A stretch of DNA of 7,642 nt, taken from assembly GCA_021414165.1 (NCBI GenBank), contig JAIOPA010000297.1:1-7642 (forward strand), in the 5' to 3' direction. Source of the stretch: Candidatus Eiseniibacteriota bacterium (GTDB lineage Bacteria; Eisenbacteria; RBG-16-71-46). A model generated the notes under the pieces. That model was not told where the DNA came from and made no database searches. It saw only the letters and a program-made list of their open reading frames with translations. Below, piece after piece: positions 1 through 6,168 of the stretch (position 1 is the first letter of the stretch; each line of letters starts with the position of its first letter). Position numbers and translations under genes: made by a program.

Positions 1-154
1 CGTCGGCGACGCGGATCTTCATGCGCTCGAGCGTCTGGCCGGTGCGGTTGCGGAACACCAGCTCGTCGGAGCCGCGCTCACGCCATCGGTCATGTTGCGT
101 CCACCCGTACCACGCGGCGAACACGATGAGTGCGAACAACAGCAACCGGACCAT
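1..154 (-). CDS. Partial small membrane-anchored hypothetical protein (N-terminus only)
   Basis: Only the first 51 codons are in the window; the gene continues past position 1. It starts at ATG (154-152), behind a purine-rich GGGAGGGA Shine-Dalgarno about 3 nt upstream, which supports this start. The N-terminus MVRLLLFALIVFAAWYGW is one hydrophobic helix, either a signal anchor or an uncleaved signal. It is followed by a charged stretch (TQHDRWRERGSDELVFRN) and then RTGQTLERMKIRVAD, which resembles the start of a small soluble domain exposed outside the cytoplasm. I do not recognise the family. The start is 81 nt after the stop of the MFS transporter on the same strand, so it could be co-transcribed with it. 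No clear promoter is visible in the gap. Confidence 0.6.
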   Translation of the reverse strand, partial: MVRLLLFALIVFAAWYGWTQHDRWRERGSDELVFRNRTGQTLERMKIRVAD

Positions 155-177
155 GGATCCCTCCCGGATCGTTCCCC

Positions 178-196
178 GCGTCCATTCCGTGGACGC
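178..196 (-). terminator. Hairpin after the MFS gene, without a U-tract
   Basis: A perfect 7-bp inverted repeat, GCGTCCA and TGGACGC, flanks a 5-nt loop. It begins 39 nt past the MFS stop codon. A second GC-only repeat lies closer to the stop (CGCGCGC at 198-204 with GCGCGCG at 220-226). Neither is followed by a T-run on the minus strand, so this is at best a Rho-assisted terminator or an mRNA 3'-end stabiliser. It also lies in the leader of the downstream hypothetical gene. Confidence 0.3.
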
Positions 197-235
197 TCGC
201 GCGCAGCATAGTCCTCGTGGCGCGCGCGGTCACGC

Positions 236-1528
236 TCAGTCGCTCGAGGCGCCCTCACCGCGCCGGCCCTTGGCCTCCTCGGACAGGCCCACCGGGCGCT
301 CGTTGGACTCGGGGGTGCCGCGGAACGCCAGATAGAACGTGACCGCTGCGATCAGGTAGAGCAGCGCCGTGCAATAGAACGGCACGGCATTGCCGAAGCG
401 CTCGAGCACCGCACCGGCGAACGTGGCCGACACGGCCCAGCCCAGATTCCACAGCATGTTGTTGAGGCTCGAGGAGCGCGCGCGCAGCCCGGGCGGCAGC
501 ACCTCCATGACGAAGGCCTGCAGGAGCGGGGTGGAGGCCTGCATGAACATGGCCCGGAACCAGAACGCGGTGACGGCGATGGGCAGGTGGCTCTCGCCGC
601 CCAACGTGACCAGGAACGGCAGCGATAGCAGCTCGGCCGCCACCGCGGTGCGCAGCTTGCCGAAGCGCCGGGCAATGGCCGGCGCCGACAACGCGGCCAC
701 GGCGGTGAAGATCTGCGCGATGCTGAAGTACGAGCCGATCTGCGCGCTCGTGCACGCGAAGCGGTCCTTGAAGTACAGGTTCATGAACGGGATCACGAAC
801 CCGGCACCCGCGCCGATCAATGCGGCATTGAGCGCGATGGGGAACAACCGGCCGGACTCGTGCGCCGTGGGCGGCGGGGACTCCAGCGCATGGCGCGGCT
901 CGGCAAGGCCGCGCAGTGCGAGCAGCGGCAGCGCCGCAGCGGCGGCACAGAACGCGCCCACCACGAGCGCCGAACGGTAGGCCACGAACCACGACAGCCC
1001 GGGTACCAGCGCGCGCGCCAGATCGGGCAGCGCGCCGCCCACCGCGTTGCCGAACACGCCGGCCAGGAGCGCGCTCGCGAAGAACATGCTGAACAGGTGG
1101 GTGCGTTCGCGCGGGGTGGAGTGGTCGGTCAGGAACGGCACGGCTGCGATCTGGAAGAACGCCTGGCCGATGCCGGTCACGAAGCTGGCGCCCAGCACGA
1201 GCGGCCCCGCGATCGAGAACGCGCGCAGCAGATGGCCCAGGCCATCGAGCGTCGCACCCAGCATGAGCGTGCGGCGGCGGCCCCAGCGATCGGCGAGCCA
1301 GCCCGCGGGCAGGGCAGCCACCACCATGCCCATGCCACCCGCCGCGATCGCCCGGCCCACGAACGCCTCGGAGGCGCCGGCCTCGACGAGGTACAGGTTG
1401 AACAGCACCGAGAAGATGCCGTGCCCCGTCCACAGCAGGAACTCCGCGCCCAGATAGAGCCGGGCCGCGCGTGAGAACAGGCGCGCGGCGTCGCGGAACT
1501 CACGCAGCGCGTTCGCCACTGCGGTCAT
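236..1528 (-). CDS. Major facilitator superfamily (MFS) transporter, probable drug/metabolite efflux
   Basis: A 430-residue inner-membrane secondary transporter. The hydrophobic pattern fits 12 membrane helices in two halves, split by a hydrophilic loop near residues 205-228 (GLAEPRHALESPPPTAHESG). The loop between helices 2 and 3 carries the MFS motif A, GWLADRWGRRR (76-86), and an echo in the second half reads PAIARRFGKLR (283-293). The start is ATG at 1528, with GGAGG at 1538-1542 spaced 9 nt. A TTG 14 codons upstream (1570) is in frame but lies in the T-rich tail of a hairpin and has no ribosome site. The C-terminal tail from about 403 is polar and cytoplasmic. The gene lies 93 nt downstream of an XRE-cupin regulator on the same strand, which suggests regulated efflux. 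Length and motif A fit proton-coupled antiporters, but the substrate cannot be deduced. Confidence 0.88.
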   Translation of the reverse strand: MTAVANALREFRDAARLFSRAARLYLGAEFLLWTGHGIFSVLFNLYLVEAGASEAFVGRAIAAGGMGMVVAALPAGWLADRWGRRRTLMLGATLDGLGHLLRAFSIAGPLVLGASFVTGIGQAFFQIAAVPFLTDHSTPRERTHLFSMFFASALLAGVFGNAVGGALPDLARALVPGLSWFVAYRSALVVGAFCAAAAALPLLALRGLAEPRHALESPPPTAHESGRLFPIALNAALIGAGAGFVIPFMNLYFKDRFACTSAQIGSYFSIAQIFTAVAALSAPAIARRFGKLRTAVAAELLSLPFLVTLGGESHLPIAVTAFWFRAMFMQASTPLLQAFVMEVLPPGLRARSSSLNNMLWNLGWAVSATFAGAVLERFGNAVPFYCTALLYLIAAVTFYLAFRGTPESNERPVGLSEEAKGRRGEGASSD

Positions 1529-1562
1529 GCGGTCCGGCCTCCATGCGGGACGAGTGGGGGGG

Positions 1563-1602
1563 AAATACAACGGGCGGCAGCCCGTGGGGGGACTGCCGCC
1601 CG
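1563..1602 (-). terminator. Intrinsic terminator or attenuator between regulator and MFS gene
   Basis: A perfect 10-bp stem, CGGGCGGCAG (1571-1580) with CTGCCGCCCG (1593-1602), encloses a 12-nt loop. Read on the minus strand, it is followed at once by TTGTATTT, the only T-rich run nearby. It begins about 20 nt after the regulator's stop codon (1622). This fits a Rho-independent terminator for the regulator mRNA. No promoter is visible between the hairpin and the MFS start at 1528, so the MFS gene may depend on read-through, which would make this an attenuator. Confidence 0.65.
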
Positions 1603-1621
1603 GATACTACCGGTTACGGGT

Positions 1622-2236
1622 TCAGCTCGCGGAATCGAGCATCGCCGTGTCCACCGTGTGCCCATTCGTGGCTTCGCCACGCGCACGCACGAACGGCTCG
1701 AAGGCAGCCGGCGTGAGAGCGATGAGCAGGCGGGCAGGGACATCACCCGCGTTGTCGATGGAATGCGGCACGCGGCCGTCGAAGTGGCAGGAATCGCCGG
1801 ATTCGAGGATGACGACGTGCTCGCCACACGTGAGGCTGACGCGCCCATCCGTGCACAGCACGACTTCTTCGCCGTGGTGGAAGTGACGCTTGTCGCTCAT
1901 GGCGCTGCCGACCGGCAGCTCGCACTGCAACAGTTCGAGATTACGCCGCGGCTGCGCGGACATGACCTCGACTCGCGACGTGTTCCCGTTGACGCTCATG
2001 TGAGGACGCTCGTTGCGACGGACGACGTACGGCACCTGATCTTCTTCGACGACCAGGTAAGCGACCGACGTCTCGAGCGACTTCGCCAGATCCTGCAACG
2101 TCGAGAGCGACGGCGAGGTCCGGCCATTCTCCACCTGACTCACGAAACCCTTCGAGAGCCCGGTAGCTTCTGCCAACTGCTGAACGGTGAGACCGCGGCG
2201 CAGCCGCAAGTCCCGGATCTTTCGACCCAACTGCAT
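1622..2236 (-). CDS. XRE-family HTH regulator with C-terminal cupin sensor domain
   Basis: A 204-residue cytoplasmic transcription regulator. Residues 3-61 form an XRE/Cro-type helix-turn-helix: GRKIRDLRLRRGLTVQQLAE, then recognition helix SKGFVSQVENG (28-38), then SPSLSTLQDLAKSLETSVAYL. Residues about 100-175 form a cupin beta-barrel. The conserved cupin metal ligands are present as H118, H120, E124 and H158, with N162 completing motif 2, so a metal or small-molecule sensor role is plausible. This architecture is shared with PuuR-like regulators, which are usually repressors of nearby transport or catabolic genes. The start is ATG 2236 behind GGAGGTGA (2242-2249). A GTG at 2245 in the same frame lies inside that Shine-Dalgarno and is rejected. 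Likely targets are its own promoter and the MFS gene, possibly also the ABC genes. The ligand is unknown. Confidence 0.9.
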   Translation of the reverse strand: MQLGRKIRDLRLRRGLTVQQLAEATGLSKGFVSQVENGRTSPSLSTLQDLAKSLETSVAYLVVEEDQVPYVVRRNERPHMSVNGNTSRVEVMSAQPRRNLELLQCELPVGSAMSDKRHFHHGEEVVLCTDGRVSLTCGEHVVILESGDSCHFDGRVPHSIDNAGDVPARLLIALTPAAFEPFVRARGEATNGHTVDTAMLDSAS

Positions 2237-2241
2237 GGAGG

Positions 2242-2249
2242 TCACCTCC
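2242..2249 (-). promoter_or_regulatory. Near-perfect Shine-Dalgarno of the XRE-cupin gene
   Basis: On the minus strand the sequence reads CGGAGGTGACCTCC and then ATG. GGAGGTGA matches eight consecutive bases of the 16S anti-Shine-Dalgarno complement, with the GGAGG core 8 nt from the ATG. It also forms a short palindrome, GGAGGTGACCTCC, which could fold on itself and hide the ribosome site. It decides the start at 2236 over the GTG at 2245. Confidence 0.75.
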
Positions 2250-2266
2250 GAGAGAGAGAGAGAGAG
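2250..2266 (-). repeat. (AG)8 dinucleotide microsatellite in the regulator leader
   Basis: Eight uninterrupted AG units on the plus strand (CT units in the mRNA) abut the Shine-Dalgarno of the XRE-cupin gene. An imperfect purine continuation (GGAGAG) runs to about 2272. The tract lies between the predicted transcription start (about 2281) and the ribosome site, so it is transcribed but not translated. Confidence 0.85.
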
Positions 2267-2287
2267 GGAGAGCGGAGTGACAAAACA

Positions 2288-2316
2288 AGTTTAGGGACAC
2301 GCATGGGGTGAGTCAA
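2288..2316 (-). promoter_or_regulatory. Sigma70-like promoter of the XRE-cupin regulator
   Basis: Read on the minus strand, TTGACT (2311-2316) and TAAACT (2288-2293) are separated by exactly 17 bases, close to the housekeeping consensus. Transcription would start near 2281, giving a leader of about 45 nt that contains the CT repeat and the Shine-Dalgarno. The spacer and -10 contain GTGTCCCTAAAC, which resembles one arm of the dyad at 2409-2427, so autoregulation is plausible. Confidence 0.65.
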
Positions 2317-2408
2317 CGCCCATCGAACGTGAGGACACCTCGGCTACCCAAGAACAGGTGTGCGCGTTGCGTCCTGCAATACATTGAATCGTCTTGGCAC
2401 CCTTGGAG

Positions 2409-2465
2409 GTGTCGGTTTAGACGACACAATTCCCGTTCAGCGGGGCGCGACGGCGCGTGTCGCGC
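2409..2465 (-). terminator. Cluster of three adjacent hairpins downstream of the ABC operon
   Basis: Three inverted repeats lie one after another, 43-99 nt past the stop of the second ABC gene. The first is GCGCGAC/GTCGCGC (2445-2465, 7 bp, 7-nt loop). The second is CCCG/CGGG (2432-2444, 5-nt loop). The third is GTGTCG/CGACAC (2409-2427, 7-nt loop). None is followed by a convincing T-run. They probably form the structured 3' end of the operon mRNA. The third could equally be a protein-binding dyad, since it shares GTGTC and CTAAAC with the regulator promoter. The rest of the gap (2317-2408) holds no gene that I can support. Confidence 0.35.
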
Positions 2466-2507
2466 GTGCGCAAAGCTCTCGCGGGCCGCGCTGGGCGCGG
2501 TCGCGGG

Positions 2508-4370
2508 CTACTTCTGGGCCGTTGCGGCGTCGTCGGCGGTGCCGAGGTACTGCAACTGCACGAGCCGGCGGTACAGACCACCCGCCGCCATGAGTTCGGC
2601 GTGGCTGCCCGACTCGCGGATGCGTCCATGATGCAACACGACGATACGATCGACGTCGTGGATCGTGGATAAACGGTGCGCGATCACGAGCGACGTGCGC
2701 CCCGACAACAACCGGCGCAGCGCGGACTGGATGAGACGCTCGGTGTGTGTGTCGACACTCGAAGTGGCTTCATCGAGCACCAACAACTCGGGATCACGCG
2801 CCAGCGCGCGTGCGAATGCGAGCAACTGCTTCTCGCCCGACGACAACGTGGCGCCGCGCTCGCGCACCTCGGAGTCCCAGCCGCCGGGCAGACGCTCGAT
2901 GAGCGTGTCGGCATGCACCTCGGCCGCGGCCGCGCGTGCCTGTTCGGGGCTCACCGGCACGCCGCCATACGTGAGGTTCGAGCCCACCGTGCCCGAGAAC
3001 AGGAACACATCCTGGAGCACCAGCCCGATGCGGTCGCGCAGCGCCGTGGGCTCCCACTCCGAGAGCGGGCGGCCGTCCACGCGGATGGTGCCGCGCTGCG
3101 GTGTGTAGAAGCGCAGCAGGAGGCTGGTGAGCGTGGTCTTGCCGGAGCCGGTCGCGCCCACCACGGCCACGCGCTCGCCGGGCTCGATCGTGAAGCTCAC
3201 GTCCTCGAGCACCCAGTGTTCGTCGACGTAGGCGAACCAGACGTGGTCGAACTCGATCCGGATGGCGCGCTCGGCACGCGCGGCCGGCGCATGTGCGCCC
3301 GACGCCACGTTCTCGCCAGAGCCGGCACGATCGCCCACGCCGGCGTCGAGCTTGGCTGCAGCCGGGTCGATGGGCGTATCGAGCAGCTCGAAGATGCGCT
3401 CGGCCGAGGCCATGGCCTGCTGCAGGATGCCGTACTTCTCCGACAGGTCCGAGAGCGGGCGGAAGAAGCGCTGCGTGTACTGGATGAATGCCACCAGCGT
3501 GCCCAGCGTGATGCCGGTCCACATGACCTGACGGCCGCCGTACCAGACGATGAGCGCCAGCGCCATGGCGCTCACGAGTTCGAGCAACGGGAAGAACACG
3601 GCGTGGATGCGGTTCGCGCGCAGGTTGGCGTCGCGATGCAGCGCGTTGATGGTGCGGAACGCCTCGTGGTTGCGCTCTTCACGGCCCAGCAGCTGCACCG
3701 TGCTCATGCCGCCCAGGTTCTCGTTCATGAACGCGTTCAAGCGCGCGAGCGAGGTGCGCACGTCACGGAACGCGCTGCGCACCTTGGTGCGGAACGTGAG
3801 CGTGACGATGATCATGAGCGGCAGCACGGAGAACGTGACCACGAGCAACTCGACGTTCAGCCGCGCCATGGCGATCACGATGCCGATCAAGATGAACAGG
3901 TCGCCGAACAGCGCATCGATGCCAGCGGTGAACATCTCGTTGATCACGTCGACATCGTTGGTCACGCGCGTCATGAGCCGGCCGACCGGCTGGCGGTCGA
4001 AGTAGGCCACCGGCAGCTGCTGCAGGTGCCGGAAGATCCTGGCGCGCAGGTCGCGCATGAGGCTCTGGCCCACGCGCTGCATGATCTGCGTCTGCAGATA
4101 ACCCAGCCCCATGCCCATGAGCAGCGCCGACAGGTAGGCGAGCGCGATGCGATCGAGCTGGTAGGTATCGCGGTGGCGGATGCCGAGGTCGATGGCTTCC
4201 TTGGTGAGCCACGGATAGGCGAGCTGCACGCCCGCGGCACCCAGGGTGATGATGACCGCGAAGCCGACCTGCCGGCGGTAGGGCACGAGGAACGCGAACA
4301 GCCGCTGCGCCAGCCGGTGGTCGTAGGCGCGGCCCTGCGCCTCGTCGTTCGGATCGGGGAGCGCGCTCAT
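2508..4370 (-). CDS. ABC exporter half-transporter, consensus-site subunit (MdlB/BmrD-like)
   Basis: A 620-residue fused membrane/ATPase subunit. Six membrane helices lie at roughly 33-55, 74-95, 147-170, 174-193, 255-278 and 285-303. A variable Ala/Gly-rich linker (about 340-368) leads to the ATP-binding domain: Walker A GATGSGKT (405-412), Q-loop Q453, signature LSSGE (509-513), Walker B LLVLDE with catalytic E534, D-loop SSVD (537-540) and switch H565. The catalytic residues are intact, but the signature departs from LSGGQ. That pattern fits the subunit of a heterodimeric exporter that supplies the active Walker motifs. The ATG (4370-4368) overlaps the stop of the upstream half-transporter as ATGA, implying translational coupling and equal stoichiometry. 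AGGAG lies about 11 nt upstream. The substrate could be a drug, lipid or peptide; the sequence does not say which. Confidence 0.92.
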   Translation of the reverse strand: MSALPDPNDEAQGRAYDHRLAQRLFAFLVPYRRQVGFAVIITLGAAGVQLAYPWLTKEAIDLGIRHRDTYQLDRIALAYLSALLMGMGLGYLQTQIMQRVGQSLMRDLRARIFRHLQQLPVAYFDRQPVGRLMTRVTNDVDVINEMFTAGIDALFGDLFILIGIVIAMARLNVELLVVTFSVLPLMIIVTLTFRTKVRSAFRDVRTSLARLNAFMNENLGGMSTVQLLGREERNHEAFRTINALHRDANLRANRIHAVFFPLLELVSAMALALIVWYGGRQVMWTGITLGTLVAFIQYTQRFFRPLSDLSEKYGILQQAMASAERIFELLDTPIDPAAAKLDAGVGDRAGSGENVASGAHAPAARAERAIRIEFDHVWFAYVDEHWVLEDVSFTIEPGERVAVVGATGSGKTTLTSLLLRFYTPQRGTIRVDGRPLSEWEPTALRDRIGLVLQDVFLFSGTVGSNLTYGGVPVSPEQARAAAAEVHADTLIERLPGGWDSEVRERGATLSSGEKQLLAFARALARDPELLVLDEATSSVDTHTERLIQSALRRLLSGRTSLVIAHRLSTIHDVDRIVVLHHGRIRESGSHAELMAAGGLYRRLVQLQYLGTADDAATAQK

Positions 4371-6130
4371 GAGGCCGCGATCTCCTCTTCGAGCTGCTGT
4401 GCGCGATGCAGCGCGGCGTAGTGCCCGCCCAGCGCCAGGAGTTCGGCATGCGTGCCACGCTCGACCACATGGCCGCGTTCGAGCACCAGGATGAGGTCGG
4501 CCTCACGCACCGTGGAGACACGGTGCGACACGAGCAGCGTGGTGCGGCGCCGCATCTCGCCGCGCAGACCGCCCAGGATCGCCTCTTCCGTCTGCGTGTC
4601 CACGTTCGACAGGCAGTCGTCGAGCAGCAGGATGGGGCAGTCGCGCAGCAGCGCGCGTGCAATGGCGGTGCGCTGCTTCTGGCCGCCCGAGAGCGTGATG
4701 CCGCGCTCGCCGATGCGCGTGTCGAAGCCCTGCGGGAACCCCGACACGTCGGTGGCCAGGTGCGCCACCGAGGCCGCACGCGCAATGGCCTCGGCGTCCT
4801 CGTTCGCCACGCCGTAGGCGATGTTGGCCGCGAGCGTCTCGGAGAACAGGAACGGCTCCTGCGGCACGCTCGCGACCTGGGCACGCAGCCAGGCGAGGTC
4901 GTACGAGCGCACGTCGCGCCCATCGAGGAACACCGTGCCGGGCGGCGGATCGAACAGTCGTGGCACCAGCGACAGCACCGTGCTCTTGCCGCTCGCGGTG
5001 CGGCCCACGATGGCCACGGTCGAACCTGCAGCGGCCGTGAACGACAGATCCACGATCGACGGCATGGCCGCGCCGGGGTAGGTGAACGTGAGCCCGCGCA
5101 CCTCGAGCTCGCCGCGCGCCGGCGCGCTGGGCGTGGCCGCGTCGGGCACGTTGGCGATGGTGGGCGGTTCCTCGGTGAGCGAGTAGATACGCCGGTACGA
5201 TGCCGAGCCGCGCTGGAAGATGTTGATCACCCAGCCGAGCGCGATCATGGGCCAGTTGAGCATGCCCAGGTACACCGTGAACGCCACGAACTGCCCGAGC
5301 GTGATGTGGCCGCGCACCACCTCGCGGCCGCCGATCCAGATGGCGAGCAACGCTCCGGTGCCGATCCAGAACGCCAGCGACGGCTGGAACACACCCGACA
5401 CCTTGATGAGGTCGAGGTGTCCGCGCCGGTAGTCCTCGGACAACTCGTCGAAGCGCTGCGCCTCGCGCGCCTCGGCGCTGAACGCGCGCACCACGCGCAG
5501 GCCGGCCAGGTTCTCCTGCACATGCGCCGACAGCAGCGCCATGCGCTCCTGCACCTTCTCGAAGCGGCGGTGGATGCGGTCGCCGAACCACCACACCGAT
5601 AGCGAGACGAGTGGCAAGGGGAGGAGCGAGAGCAGCGTGAGCCGTGGGCTGATCTGCGCCATGAACCACACCGACAGCAGTCCCACGGTGAGCGTGTTCA
5701 CGGTGTACATGACGCCGGGGCCGAGCATCATGCGCACGGCGGCCATGTCGTTCGTGGCGACCGACATGAGTTCGCCGGTGCGGCGGCGCTGGAACCACTC
5801 GAGTGGCTGGCGCTGCAGGCGTGCGAAGAGTTCGTTGCGCAGGTCGTACTCGAGCCGGCGCGAGATGCCGATGACCCAGTGCCGCATCCCGAAGCGGAAG
5901 AGCCCCGCGAGCACCGCGGTGCCGAGCACGGCGAGCGCGTAGCGGCCCAGCTTCTCGGCGGTGACCCCTTTATAGAGGTCGTCGATCGCGAACCGGAGCA
6001 CCTGCGGCTGCACGAGCTGCACGACGTTCGAGCAGGCGACGCACGCGATGCCCCAGAGCAGCCCGGTCTTGTGGCGGGCCGCCGCGCGGAGCAGGCGTGC
6101 GAGGTGCGGTGCGATACGGGAGTCCTTCAG
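4367..6130 (-). CDS. ABC exporter half-transporter, degenerate-site subunit (MdlA/BmrC-like); start codon uncertain
   Basis: About 587 residues when counted from a CTG at 6130. Six membrane helices lie near 22-44, 64-82, 139-158, 163-181, 250-266 and 275-298. The ATPase domain has Walker A GRTASGKST (376-384), Q-loop Q424, a perfect LSGGQ signature (480-484), Walker B ILLLDD with D505 where the catalytic Glu normally sits, D-loop SNVD (508-511) and switch H536. Asp at that place is typical of the degenerate partner in heterodimeric exporters. It fits the downstream gene, which keeps the Glu but has an altered signature. The start is unresolved. No in-frame ATG, GTG or TTG exists between 6412, deep inside the barrel gene, and codon 37, inside the first membrane helix. 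Candidates are CTG 6130, which overlaps the TGA of a mini-ORF, and ATC 6115, which has AAGGA at 6123-6127 spaced 7 nt. Confidence 0.88.
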   Translation of the reverse strand: MKDSRIAPHLARLLRAAARHKTGLLWGIACVACSNVVQLVQPQVLRFAIDDLYKGVTAEKLGRYALAVLGTAVLAGLFRFGMRHWVIGISRRLEYDLRNELFARLQRQPLEWFQRRRTGELMSVATNDMAAVRMMLGPGVMYTVNTLTVGLLSVWFMAQISPRLTLLSLLPLPLVSLSVWWFGDRIHRRFEKVQERMALLSAHVQENLAGLRVVRAFSAEAREAQRFDELSEDYRRGHLDLIKVSGVFQPSLAFWIGTGALLAIWIGGREVVRGHITLGQFVAFTVYLGMLNWPMIALGWVINIFQRGSASYRRIYSLTEEPPTIANVPDAATPSAPARGELEVRGLTFTYPGAAMPSIVDLSFTAAAGSTVAIVGRTASGKSTVLSLVPRLFDPPPGTVFLDGRDVRSYDLAWLRAQVASVPQEPFLFSETLAANIAYGVANEDAEAIARAASVAHLATDVSGFPQGFDTRIGERGITLSGGQKQRTAIARALLRDCPILLLDDCLSNVDTQTEEAILGGLRGEMRRRTTLLVSHRVSTVREADLILVLERGHVVERGTHAELLALGGHYAALHRAQQLEEEIAAS

Positions 6131-6168
6131 AGGCCGGCGGCGCGTGCCGCCGGCCCCCGGGAGATCAT
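6127..6168 (-). other. 13-codon mini-ORF between the barrel gene and the ABC gene
   Basis: The barrel gene's TGA (6171-6169) is followed directly by ATG (6168-6166), which opens a 13-codon reading frame, MISRGPAARAAGL. It ends at TGA 6129-6127. That stop overlaps the CTG that could start the ABC protein, forming CTGA, analogous to the usual ATGA overlap. It has no good Shine-Dalgarno of its own and could only be translated by re-initiation. It may be a coupling leader, or the remnant of a true start separated from the ABC frame by an indel. Translation is unproven. Confidence 0.2.
6132..6155 (-). terminator. Perfect 10-bp GC hairpin between barrel gene and ABC exporter genes
   Basis: GGCCGGCGGC (6132-6141) and GCCGCCGGCC (6146-6155) pair perfectly around a 4-nt loop. 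On the minus strand it begins 14 nt after the barrel gene's stop and ends immediately before the candidate CTG start of the first ABC gene. No T-run follows, so it is not a standard intrinsic terminator. It could be an intercistronic stabiliser that gives more barrel protein than exporter, a partial terminator, or a structure affecting ABC translation initiation. Confidence 0.5.

Noticed and set aside
1529..1570. TTG start at 1570 for the MFS protein
   Set aside because: It lies in the T-rich tail of a hairpin and has no ribosome site. ATG 1528 has GGAGG at good spacing.
2676..4421. A 581-codon open frame on the plus strand, antisense to the second ABC gene
   Set aside because: Its product is His/Arg/Glu-rich low-complexity sequence with no domain pattern. 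The minus-strand frame has complete ABC motifs. Long antisense frames are expected in high-GC genes.
4406..5602. A 398-codon open frame on the plus strand, antisense to the first ABC gene
   Set aside because: Same shadow effect: a biased Arg/His/Ala composition and no recognisable motif.
6123..6136. Programmed -1 frameshift joining the mini-ORF to the ABC frame
   Set aside because: The site GGC CTC TGA is not a slippery heptamer. A -1 shift would be needed, and the hairpin lies upstream rather than downstream of the site.
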